NCBI RefSeq assembly: GCF_003989665.1 | Contig: NZ_RZIJ01000001.1 | Coordinates: forward strand, 62,001-126,000 | DNA from: Azospirillum doebereinerae | GTDB taxonomy: Bacteria; Pseudomonadota; Alphaproteobacteria; Azospirillales; Azospirillaceae | Reading direction: 5' to 3' | Length of the DNA stretch: 64,000 nt | Shown here: positions 23,410-31,508 of the stretch, piece after piece | How the letters are laid out: each line of letters begins with the position of its first letter | Position numbering within the stretch: the first letter of the stretch is position 1 | Notes under the pieces: generated by a model | Seen by the model: the letters and a program-made list of their open reading frames with translations, nothing else | The model's database searches: none | What the model was told of the DNA's origin: nothing | Translations under genes and position numbers: made by a program

Positions 23410-25968
23410 TCAGCGCAGGACCGCCGCCAGCGCCCGCAGAACCTGATCCGACGCGTAGGGCTTCTTGAGGACCGGCACGTCGGCCAGCCCGTCCGGCGCC
23501 ACCGCGGATTCGCCGTAGCCGGTGGCGAAGACGAAGGGGATGCCGAGCGCCTGCAGCCGTTCCGCCACGACGAAGGACGTTTCCTCGCCCAGATCGATGT
23601 CGAGGACCGCGACGACGGGCGGATCCTCCGCGATGGTCTCCAGGGCGTGGCGGGTGGTGGAGGCCATCGTCACCCGCGTCGCCCCCAGGGACAGCAGGAT
23701 GTCCTCCGTGCTCAGCGCGATGATCATGTTGTCCTCCAGCAGCAGCACCGGGCCACCGATGGAGAAGTCGGGACGGCCCGAGGCCGCCACGGCCTCCGGC
23801 TCCACCGGGATCGGCGAGTCCAGGACGGTGACGTGGCTTTCCGGCAGGACGAAACGAGCCTGGAGGCCGGACAGCGCGTAGGTCACCTCGGCCTCGCCGC
23901 GGAGGTCGTGCGGCACCGAGCGTTCGATCACGGTGGTGCCGAAGCCGCGCCGGGACGGCACCCGCACCGGCGGGCCGCCATGCTCCTGCCAGTGGATGAC
24001 CAGACGGCCGGAGGGGGCGAAGGACCAGCCCATCTCGATGTGCCCGCGCCGGTCGCTGAGCGCGCCGTATTTCGCGGAGTTGGTCACCAGTTCGTGCACC
24101 ACCAGCGCGAAGACGGAGAAGGCCTGCGGCGACAGCAGCACCTCCGGCCCGGACAGCCGGGCGCGCTCGCCCCCTCCCTCGTGGAGGTAGGCGGCGATCT
24201 CCGCCACCACGAGGCTGCGCAGGGAGGCCGGCCCCCAGTTCTCGGCGGTGATCTGGTCATGGGCGCGGGCCAGCGAATCGATGCGGCCCGACAGGATGGC
24301 GGCGAAGTCGGACACGCTCCTGGCATTGCCCTGGCTCTGGCGGACCAGCGCGCGGACGAGGCCGAGGATGTTGCGGACCCGGTGGTTCAACTCGGCGATC
24401 AGCAGTTCCTGGCGCTCGTGCGACTCCTTGCGGGTGCGCACGGCGACGTCGGCCAGCCGCAGCACGACCTCCAGCAAGGTGACCCGCAGCGATTCGGCGA
24501 TGCGGAGATCCACTTCGCTCCACGGCAGCGACCGGCCGTGCACAGTCTCCGCCCAAGCCTCGAAGCTCTTGCGCGGAGTCAGGCGCGGGCCGTTGGGGCC
24601 GTAGGCGACCGGCTTGCCCGACGGGTCGCCGGCCCAGGTCACGGTGCGCACCGCCTCCTTGCGGAAGAAGATCAGGTAATCGCGCGGCGCCCGCGACACC
24701 GGAATCGCCATCATGCCGCAGGCGCGGTCCGTGAAGTCACGGCCCGGCGGGTGAACCGCGCCGATCCCGTCGGTCAGATAGATGCGGCTGGGCGGCGCGC
24801 GGTTCAGGAAACGGACGACGCCCAGCACCTCCTCGCGCGTTGGGGTCTGCCCCTCCAGGATCAACTGGTCGTTGATGAAGCAGGCGAAGCCCTCGCAGGG
24901 GATCAGCGCCCGGAACTCGGCGGCGAAGGTCTGCATGCTGTCGATGGGCGATTCGCTGTCGGCCAGCAGCGCCAGGATGCGGTTGTGGGCGCGCCTCGCC
25001 TCCGCCTCGTGCTGGGTGTCGCGCTCGCGCTCGCGCCCTTCCAGCAGCAGCGAGAACATCTGCCCGAACAGCTCGGCCGTGGCCCGCCGTTCGAAGGACA
25101 GGGCGCGCGGCTTGTAATGGTGGCAGGCGAACAGCCCCCACAGCTTGCCGTGCCGCAGGATCGACACCGACAGCGAGGCCGACACCCCCATGTTGCGGAG
25201 ATACTCCACATGGATCGGCGAGACGCTGCGCAACAAACTGAGCGACAGGTCGAGCGGCGTCCCATAGGGATCGACCGGCGGCACCAGCGGCACCGGCGTG
25301 GCGCCGATGTCGGCGATGCTGCGCAGCCACGTCCGCTCGTAGAGGCGGCGGGCCTGCTGGGGAATGTCGGAGGCCGGGTAGCGCAGCCCCAGAAAGGAGC
25401 CGATCCCGTGCACCGCCGATTCGGCGATGACCTCGCCCGATTCGTCGGGGGCGAAGCGGTAGACCATCACCCGGTCGAAGCCGGTCAGGGCGCGCACCTG
25501 CCGCGCGGCCTCGCGGCAGAAGGCGTCGAAATCGCCGGTGCGCTCCACCCGGCCGACCATGGCGCGCACCATGGTGCCGGCGTCCTGCACCGGCCCCGGC
25601 TCGCTCTTCTCCACCTCGATGACGATGGTGCTTTCGGAGAGGTGGACGGCGATGTCGCAAGGCACGCCGCCGGGGATCAGCGCCACGGAAAAGGCGCGCT
25701 CGACCTCGCCGTTGATCTGCGCGATCTGGAGGCGGCCACGGATCAGGTGCAGCGCCTCCATCTCGACGAAGCGGTTCAGAGGGAGGCCCAGGACGTCGTC
25801 CGCCTCCACCCCAAGCCAATCCTTCACGTTGGCGGAGACATGCAGGACCATCCAATCGGCCGAGACGCCGATCAGAAAGCCATTGGGCTGGATGCTGCCG
25901 ATCTGATGGATGGGTTCGCGGTCGCAATCGGTCAGAGTGTACGGAGTGGACGGCGGGGTCCCACTCAT
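23410..25968 (-). CDS. bacteriophytochrome hybrid HWE-type histidine kinase with C-terminal receiver
   Basis: Red/far-red photoreceptor kinase, 852 aa. Order: PAS (about 12-115) with the biliverdin-binding Cys15 in TDCDREPIH; GAF (about 145-310) with the chromophore-pocket motif PASDIPQQAR; PHY (about 325-500); HWE/HisKA_2-type kinase with phospho-His529 in ELNHRVRNIL; receiver domain (about 735-850) with phospho-Asp790 in VLDIDLG and a late KKPY. The start is the ATG at 25968; the frame open upstream to 26079 is not expected to be coding. No haem oxygenase (bphO) gene is adjacent, so biliverdin must come from elsewhere. The receiver in cis suggests phosphotransfer or self-limiting output. 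It lies between recN and ligA. Confidence 0.94.
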   Translation of the reverse strand: MSGTPPSTPYTLTDCDREPIHQIGSIQPNGFLIGVSADWMVLHVSANVKDWLGVEADDVLGLPLNRFVEMEALHLIRGRLQIAQINGEVERAFSVALIPGGVPCDIAVHLSESTIVIEVEKSEPGPVQDAGTMVRAMVGRVERTGDFDAFCREAARQVRALTGFDRVMVYRFAPDESGEVIAESAVHGIGSFLGLRYPASDIPQQARRLYERTWLRSIADIGATPVPLVPPVDPYGTPLDLSLSLLRSVSPIHVEYLRNMGVSASLSVSILRHGKLWGLFACHHYKPRALSFERRATAELFGQMFSLLLEGRERERDTQHEAEARRAHNRILALLADSESPIDSMQTFAAEFRALIPCEGFACFINDQLILEGQTPTREEVLGVVRFLNRAPPSRIYLTDGIGAVHPPGRDFTDRACGMMAIPVSRAPRDYLIFFRKEAVRTVTWAGDPSGKPVAYGPNGPRLTPRKSFEAWAETVHGRSLPWSEVDLRIAESLRVTLLEVVLRLADVAVRTRKESHERQELLIAELNHRVRNILGLVRALVRQSQGNARSVSDFAAILSGRIDSLARAHDQITAENWGPASLRSLVVAEIAAYLHEGGGERARLSGPEVLLSPQAFSVFALVVHELVTNSAKYGALSDRRGHIEMGWSFAPSGRLVIHWQEHGGPPVRVPSRRGFGTTVIERSVPHDLRGEAEVTYALSGLQARFVLPESHVTVLDSPIPVEPEAVAASGRPDFSIGGPVLLLEDNMIIALSTEDILLSLGATRVTMASTTRHALETIAEDPPVVAVLDIDLGEETSFVVAERLQALGIPFVFATGYGESAVAPDGLADVPVLKKPYASDQVLRALAAVLR

Positions 25969-26146
25969 CGTGTGCGTTCTTTCGACAAACCCGACCTCTG
26001 GCGGCTCTGGACAACGCCGCTCCCACGGAGGCGTCTTCTTTGCACTGTAAGAATTCGAAAGGTCCGCCGCAACGCGCAAAAGGGATTAGGCCTATGCCTC
26101 GAACCCCTACCACGCTTTTAACATAGGTTAAGTTTAAGCTTGTGTT

Positions 26147-27814
26147 TCACCCGCGCCCGGCGATCAAGCTGTCCGCTGCCGCCCGTGCTTCCGCCGTCAC
26201 GGTCGCACCGGACAACATGCGCGCGATCTCTTCGCGGCGCTCGTCGCCGTCCAGCTCGGCAACTCCGGTGGTGACCTGTTCGCCCTTCAGCGACTTCTGG
26301 ACCTTCAGGTGAACCGCACCGCGCGCGGCGACCTGCGGGCTGTGCGTCACGACCAGGATTTGCAGGCCGTGGCCCAGCGTTTCCAGCCGTTCGCCGACCG
26401 CCGCCGCGACGGCGCCGCCGATGCCGGTGTCCACCTCGTCGAACACCAGCGTGCCAACGGTGGAGGTCTGGGCCAGCACCACCTTCAGCGCCAGCATGAA
26501 ACGGGCCAGTTCGCCGCCCGACGCGATCTTGTTGAGCGCGCCAGCCGGAGCGCCGGGGTTGGTCGCCACCTGGAAGGCGATGCGGTCGGTGCCGGCCGCC
26601 GTCCATTCGGCTTCGCCCAGCGGCTCCACCAGCGTGCGAAACTTCGCCCGGTCGAGTTTCAGCGGTTTCAGCTCCGCCGCCACCGCCACGTCGAGCCGGC
26701 CGGCGGCCTCCTGGCGGGCAGCGCTCAGCGTCTCGGCGGCGCTGCGGTAGGCGGCGCGGGCGAGTTCGGCCTCCTTGGCGAGGCGGGCCAGCAAATCGCC
26801 CTGGTCCTCGATCAGCAGCAGGCGCCCGGCCATGTCGTCGCGCAGAGCGGCCAGCGCGTCCACGTCCACGCCGTGCTTGCGGGCGGCGGCGCGCAGCGCG
26901 AACAGCCGCTCCTCCAGCTTTTCCAAGGCGCGCGGATCCATGTCGACGCCGCTGGAGGCGGATTGGAGCGCGGCGATCGCCTCCCCCGCCTCGGTCGCGG
27001 CGCGGTCGAGCGCGGCGATCACCGGGTCCAGCGTGCCGGCGGCCTTGTCGGCGATGCGGCTCAGCGTGCGGATGGCCGATGACAAGGCCCGTTCAACGCC
27101 CCGGTCCCCGGACAGCTCGGCGTAGGCGGCGTTCATGCCGTCCACCAGCTTTTCCCGGTGCATCAGGACGGCGCGGGTGTCGGCCAGTTCGGCCTCCTCG
27201 CCCGGCTTGGGCGAGAGGGCGTCCAACTCGGCGACGGCGTGGCGGAGGTATTCCTCCTCCGAGCGGGCGCGGGCGATCTCGGCGGCGGCGGAATGGCGCG
27301 CGTCCTCGACCTGCCGCCACGCCCGGTGGGCGGCGGCGACCTGGGCCGCCTGGGTGGCGAGGCCGGCGTAGGCGTCGAGCACGCCGCGATGGGTCTGGGG
27401 GTTCAGCAGGCCATGGGTGTCGAACTGCCCGTGGACCTCGACCAACTCCTCGCCCAGCTTCTTGAGCAGGCCGACGCCGACCGGCTGGTCGTTGACCCAG
27501 GCGCGGCTGCGCCCGTCGGCGCTGACGGTGCGGCGGACGACGAGATGCTCGTCGGCCTCCAGCCCCTGCTCCTTCAGGATGGCCAGCGCCGGGTGGTCAC
27601 CCGACAGCTCGAACTCGGCGATGACGGCGGCCTGGTCGGCGCCGTGGCGCACGAGCCCCGATTCGGCCCGCGCGCCGAGCGCGAGGCCCAGCGCGTCGAG
27701 CAGGATCGACTTGCCGGCGCCGGTCTCGCCGGTCAAGGCGCAGAGGCCCCGCCGGAAGGACAGCGTCAGCCGTTCGATCAGGACGACGTCCCGGATCGTC
27801 AGCGAGGCCAGCAT
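26147..27814 (-). CDS. recN: DNA repair protein RecN
   Basis: SMC-like ATPase acting early in double-strand break repair. The Walker A motif GETGAGKS is at residues 29-36. The middle is a long coiled coil, and the C-terminal lobe has the ABC signature region (SGGELARFMLALK) and Walker B VFDEVDTGIGG. The start ATG is at 27814, 8 nt after the bamD stop, giving 555 aa; the upstream open frame lies inside bamD. bamD-recN is a conserved pair. Confidence 0.95.
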   Translation of the reverse strand: MLASLTIRDVVLIERLTLSFRRGLCALTGETGAGKSILLDALGLALGARAESGLVRHGADQAAVIAEFELSGDHPALAILKEQGLEADEHLVVRRTVSADGRSRAWVNDQPVGVGLLKKLGEELVEVHGQFDTHGLLNPQTHRGVLDAYAGLATQAAQVAAAHRAWRQVEDARHSAAAEIARARSEEEYLRHAVAELDALSPKPGEEAELADTRAVLMHREKLVDGMNAAYAELSGDRGVERALSSAIRTLSRIADKAAGTLDPVIAALDRAATEAGEAIAALQSASSGVDMDPRALEKLEERLFALRAAARKHGVDVDALAALRDDMAGRLLLIEDQGDLLARLAKEAELARAAYRSAAETLSAARQEAAGRLDVAVAAELKPLKLDRAKFRTLVEPLGEAEWTAAGTDRIAFQVATNPGAPAGALNKIASGGELARFMLALKVVLAQTSTVGTLVFDEVDTGIGGAVAAAVGERLETLGHGLQILVVTHSPQVAARGAVHLKVQKSLKGEQVTTGVAELDGDERREEIARMLSGATVTAEARAAADSLIAGRG

Positions 27815-27822
27815 GGAACGGC

Positions 27823-28638
27823 CTAGAACAGGGAGTTCCAGGCTTTGCTGAGCCACGATTTCTCGTCTCGCTCGGGACGCAGGTTGGCGTCCACCAGCAG
27901 TGCGTAGCTGTCCGTGTACCATTCGCTGCCGGGGAAGTTGTGGCCGAGCACGGCCGCGGCGGTCTTCGCCTCTTCGGTCACGCCCAGCGCCAGATAGCAT
28001 TCCACCAGCCGGTGCAACGCCTCCGGGACATGGGAGGTGGTCTGGTAGTTTTCAATCACCGCCCGGAAACGGCCGATGGCCGAGGTGTACTGCTGCTGGC
28101 GCAGGTAGAAGCGCCCGACCTCCATCTCCTTGCCGGCGAGATGGTCGGCGGTCAGGTCGATCTTCAGCTTGGCGTCGCGGGCGTACTGGCTTTCCGGGAA
28201 GCGGCGCACCACCTCCGACAACGCGTCGAGCGCCAGCCGGGTCATCCGCTGGTCGCGGCGCACGTCGGTGATCTGCTCGTAATAGGACAGCGCCCGCATG
28301 TAGTAGGCGTAGGCGACGTCCGGGCTGCCGGGGTGAAGCTGGATGAAGCGGTCGAGCGCCAGGATGGCGTCGTCGTACTTCAAATCCTGGTAATGGGCGT
28401 AGGCGGCCAGAAGCTGCGCCTTGCTGGCCGATTCCGAATAGGGGTGCTGGCGCTCCACCTCGTCGTACAGCTTGGCGGCCTTCTTGAACGATTCCTCCTT
28501 CATCGCCGAATCGGCTTCCGAAAGGAGTTGGTCGGCCGGACGCTCGACATACGCGTCCTCCTTGGTGGAGGAGCAGGCGGCAAGGGCGGCGGACAGCAGA
28601 ACGGCCGTCAGCGGCAGGCGGTGGGAGCGGAAAAGCAT
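27823..28638 (-). CDS. bamD: outer membrane assembly lipoprotein BamD
   Basis: TPR lipoprotein of the BAM complex that inserts outer membrane beta-barrels. The 271 aa precursor has a short basic N-terminus, a hydrophobic stretch and the lipobox LAAC, giving lipid-modified Cys22. Five TPR-like repeats follow (YDEVERQHPYSESASKA, DRFIQLHPGSPDVAYA and others). It is the promoter-proximal gene of bamD-recN. Confidence 0.94.
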   Translation of the reverse strand: MLFRSHRLPLTAVLLSAALAACSSTKEDAYVERPADQLLSEADSAMKEESFKKAAKLYDEVERQHPYSESASKAQLLAAYAHYQDLKYDDAILALDRFIQLHPGSPDVAYAYYMRALSYYEQITDVRRDQRMTRLALDALSEVVRRFPESQYARDAKLKIDLTADHLAGKEMEVGRFYLRQQQYTSAIGRFRAVIENYQTTSHVPEALHRLVECYLALGVTEEAKTAAAVLGHNFPGSEWYTDSYALLVDANLRPERDEKSWLSKAWNSLF

Positions 28639-28710
28639 CGTCGTCTTGGGCTCTTTCAGAGTTGCCCCTGTATAGCACGCCGGGGCGCGGGCGGGGCAAG
28701 CGGTTCTGGT

Positions 28711-28735
28711 GCCCTCCCCCGCTCCGAGGGAGGGC
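28711..28735 (-). terminator. possible hairpin terminator after the cheZ gene
   Basis: Perfect 8-bp stem GCCCTCCC/GGGAGGGC, 11 nt beyond the stop of the - strand cheZ gene. It lacks a clear T run, so it may be a weak or factor-assisted terminator, or just one of several CCCTCCC-type hairpins in this genome. Confidence 0.35.
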
Positions 28736-28746
28736 GAAGCATCCGA

Positions 28747-29493
28747 TCAGCCGAACAGGGCGTCGATGTCGGCCTGGCTGATGTTGCCGCTTTCCGGGGT
28801 CGCCTCGGCCGGGCCGTGCAGGTCGAGGTTCTCGTCCTTCTTGGTGACCGAGGGGGGCAGCGGCATCGCCTCGAACTCGCGCTTGTTCCACAGGCCCATC
28901 ATGGCGTCGACGCGCTCCTCGATGAAGGACATCGCGCGGACGACCTTCGTGATGCGCTGGCCGGTCAGATCCTGGAAGTTGCAGGCCTCGTAGATGCGGA
29001 CGATCACGTCGGTCATGTCGTTGACGCGGTCGCGGCTGTAACCTTCGGGCATCGACGACTTCAGCTCCGACACCACCTCTTCCAGCTCTTCGGCGCAGGC
29101 CATGATGGTGTTGGTGGCGGCCTCCGTGGCGGAGACCACGGCGCTCAGCTCCTGGCTCGCCTGCTGGAACTTGTCCTCGCCGCCGGCCAGGGGGTGGCGG
29201 ATCGCCGCCATCTCCACCTTGGTGGCCTTGATGCGGCCCGAGATGTCGGCGATCTCGACCTGGATCTGGTCGATCTGCGCGGCGTCCATCGCCAGGAAGC
29301 GGTCGAGCTTGGCGCCGAGGTCGCCGATGGCGCGCAGGACGTCGGTGTTGTCCATCGTCACGGTCTGGACCGGCGCCGCGACGACGGCGGTGCCCGACGC
29401 GGCGACCGAATCGTCGATGATCCCCTGGAAGGGGTTCCCCGTCCTGCGGGCCTTCTGAAGCTCGGCCATGAAGGGCTTGGTCATCTGCTTCAT
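28747..29493 (-). CDS. cheZ: CheZ-family CheY-P phosphatase
   Basis: Likely dephosphorylates CheY-P in chemotaxis. This 248 aa helical protein has the CheZ active-site motif FQDLTGQR with Asp175 and Gln179, inside the long four-helix hairpin typical of the family. The C-terminus ends SQADIDALFG, which resembles the CheY-binding peptide at the start of FliM (SQAEIDALL) and occupies the place of the CheY-binding tail of E. coli CheZ. A second in-frame ATG (29484) is possible. It is downstream of the longer CheZ-like gene and cheY. Confidence 0.87.
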   Translation of the reverse strand: MKQMTKPFMAELQKARRTGNPFQGIIDDSVAASGTAVVAAPVQTVTMDNTDVLRAIGDLGAKLDRFLAMDAAQIDQIQVEIADISGRIKATKVEMAAIRHPLAGGEDKFQQASQELSAVVSATEAATNTIMACAEELEEVVSELKSSMPEGYSRDRVNDMTDVIVRIYEACNFQDLTGQRITKVVRAMSFIEERVDAMMGLWNKREFEAMPLPPSVTKKDENLDLHGPAEATPESGNISQADIDALFG

Positions 29494-29649
29494 GCTCGGA
29501 TCCCGCCTCTGTCGAACGGCCGTTCTCGGCCCGGGTGGTCGGAAGGGCGCACGGAAACACCGCGCGCCGGCGCGTGATTTATCGCATGGAAAACCTTAAC
29601 GATTGGACCTTCGCAAGACTTCCGGCCCTCCGTTGTCACCGCCGTCCGC

Positions 29650-30867
29650 TCACCCGAACAAGGCGTCGATGGCGGCCTGGTCGAGCGGTGTCGGCGGCTC
29701 CTCGGCGGCCGGGGGCGGCGCGGCCTTGGGGGCCGGCTTGGGCGGCGCGGCCTTGACCGGCGCTCCGGGCGGCTTGGGCACCGGCTTCTTGGCCGGTGGC
29801 GCCGCCGGCTTGGGCGCCGGGGCGTCGAACATGCTGTCGATGTCGGCTTGGCTCGCCTTCGCCGGGGCCGGGGAATCGAACATGCTGTCGATGTCCGACT
29901 GGCTGGCCTTGGCGGGGGCCGCCGGAGCCGGGGCGTCGAACATGCTGTCGATGTCCGATTGGCTCGCCTTGGCGGGGGCCGCCGGGGCCGGCGCGTCGAA
30001 CATGCTGTCGATGTCGGACTGGCTCGACTTGACCGGAGCCGCCGCCGCGGGTTCGGGCGGCGGGGCGGGCGCAGGCGCCGGAGGCGGCGACGCCGGGACC
30101 GTGTCGAACATGCTGTCGACGTCGGCCTGGCTGACGCCGAGGCCGTCGAGCTGCGGGCCGTTCAGCAGATGGGCGTCGGGCCGGGTGTCGGTGTTCTCCT
30201 CCGGCGCGACCATGCCGGCCAGACCGTCCTCGCCCCAGATGTTGATCATGGCGATGACGCGCTGCTCGATGTAGCGGAGCGCGTTGACGACCTTGCTGGT
30301 GCGCTGGCCGGTCAGGTCCTGGAACGAGCAGGCGGTGAAGATGTTGTTCACCTCCCCGTCGATCTCGCCGCACAGGGTCGGATCGGCGCCCGCCGCCCGC
30401 AGCTTGCCCGCCAGATCCATCAGCCGCTCGGCGGCGTTCAGGATCTCGAACGAGGCGCGCTCGGTCGAGATGACGATGGCGTCCAGCTCGTTGGTGGCGG
30501 ACAGGATCTTGTCGCCGGCCCCATCAGCCGGGCGCAGGGCCGCGACCTCGCGCCGGGCCTGCTCGATCGAGGCCGCCATCTCCATCAGCTCGCGCCGCAG
30601 GACGCCGACGTGCTTGCCGGCTTCCACCGCCTCGCTCTGGCGGCTCCAGGAGGTGCGGAACTCCTGGAGCATCGCGCGGACCTCCTCCGTCGCGGCCCCG
30701 AGGGACCGGCGATGGAGACGACGCAGAAAAGCCCGCCCCTTGGTCGACCGAGCGATCGCTTCTTCGATCTGCTCGAACTCTTCCTCGGACAGCTGTGGAA
30801 GCTGCTCCAACCCGTCCACTCCCCGACCTTGCAACGATGGCCCGCCGATCGGCCGTCGATCAACCAC
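29650..30867 (-). CDS. CheZ-like phosphatase with multivalent SQxDIDSMF tail
   Basis: A 405 aa CheZ-family protein. The helical core carries SFQDLTGQR (Asp184, Gln188), so it should be an active CheY-P phosphatase. After residue ~240 a Pro/Ala-rich, probably disordered tail carries five copies of SQ(A/S)D(I/V)DSMFD (starting near 246, 282, 302, 322 and 339) and ends in a variant, LDQAAIDALFG. Three copies have a 20-residue period. The motif resembles the FliM CheY-docking peptide. The start is uncertain: the GTG at 30867 gives the longest product, while a TTG giving MEQLPQLSEEE has a better-placed GGGGAG. It lies about 20 nt after cheY. Confidence 0.83.
   Translation of the reverse strand: MVDRRPIGGPSLQGRGVDGLEQLPQLSEEEFEQIEEAIARSTKGRAFLRRLHRRSLGAATEEVRAMLQEFRTSWSRQSEAVEAGKHVGVLRRELMEMAASIEQARREVAALRPADGAGDKILSATNELDAIVISTERASFEILNAAERLMDLAGKLRAAGADPTLCGEIDGEVNNIFTACSFQDLTGQRTSKVVNALRYIEQRVIAMINIWGEDGLAGMVAPEENTDTRPDAHLLNGPQLDGLGVSQADVDSMFDTVPASPPPAPAPAPPPEPAAAAPVKSSQSDIDSMFDAPAPAAPAKASQSDIDSMFDAPAPAAPAKASQSDIDSMFDSPAPAKASQADIDSMFDAPAPKPAAPPAKKPVPKPPGAPVKAAPPKPAPKAAPPPAAEEPPTPLDQAAIDALFG
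29825..30130 (-). repeat. repeats encoding SQxDIDSMFD peptides
   Basis: Five related DNA copies within the CheZ-like gene, each encoding a SQxD(I/V)DSMFD peptide with Pro/Ala spacers. The three central copies (about 29875-30027) are spaced 60 bp apart and nearly identical in DNA, which indicates recent tandem duplication. Confidence 0.85.
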
Positions 30868-30887
30868 CGCCCATCAACCGCCGCCCA

Positions 30888-31253
30888 TCAACCGCCGATG
30901 ACGGCCTGAATCTTCTGCTTCAGGGTGTCGGCGTTGAAGGGCTTGACGATGTAGTTGTTCACGCCGGCCTGCTTGGCGGCGATGACGTTCTCGGTCTTGC
31001 TCTCGGCGGTGACCATGATGAACGGCGTCGGCGCGAGCTTGGCGTCGGCGCGGATTTCCTTCAGGAGCTGGAGGCCGGTCATCGGCTCCATGTTCCAGTC
31101 GGAGATGATGAGGCCGAACTTGCTTTCGCGCAGCTTCGCCAGCGCCGACACGCCGTCGCCGGCCTCGTCGATGTCGGTGTAGCCGATCTGGGTCAACAGG
31201 TTCCGCACGATGCGCCGCATGGTGGCGTAATCATCGACGACGAGGATCTTCAT
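30888..31253 (-). CDS. cheY: chemotaxis response regulator CheY
   Basis: Single-domain receiver of 121 aa that, when phosphorylated, binds the flagellar switch. Conserved residues are complete: acidic pair Asp7/Asp8, phospho-Asp52, Thr82 and Lys104 (KPF). The GGAG site 8 nt before the ATG is good. It is the first gene of a - strand group with two CheZ-type phosphatases; no cheA or receptor is adjacent, so the kinase is elsewhere. The region between cheY and the next gene contains two imperfect copies of GGTTGATGGGCGG. Confidence 0.93.
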   Translation of the reverse strand: MKILVVDDYATMRRIVRNLLTQIGYTDIDEAGDGVSALAKLRESKFGLIISDWNMEPMTGLQLLKEIRADAKLAPTPFIMVTAESKTENVIAAKQAGVNNYIVKPFNADTLKQKIQAVIGG

Positions 31254-31508
31254 CTAGACGTCTCCGCAAATGTCCGTTGCCGGTGAATGATCCGGCGTTA
31301 CGCTCACCCGGCGCTCAAGGCCGCGCCGTAATCCGGGAAGTGTGCCGTGTGTGATGCCTTAACTTTGCTGAAAAGTCATCCCCTTGAGACACACTGAGGC
31401 CGGCGGGTAAAGAACGGGTTACCGACAGCGACGGACCTTGCCAGATTTTCCCATGGAACGCACGGGGCATTTCGCCGATCGGCATAGACCGTTCCCGTCT
31501 CCTTCGCC

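Noticed and set aside
23647..26121. 824-residue + strand frame opposite the phytochrome gene
   Set aside because: Antisense shadow with no domain content.
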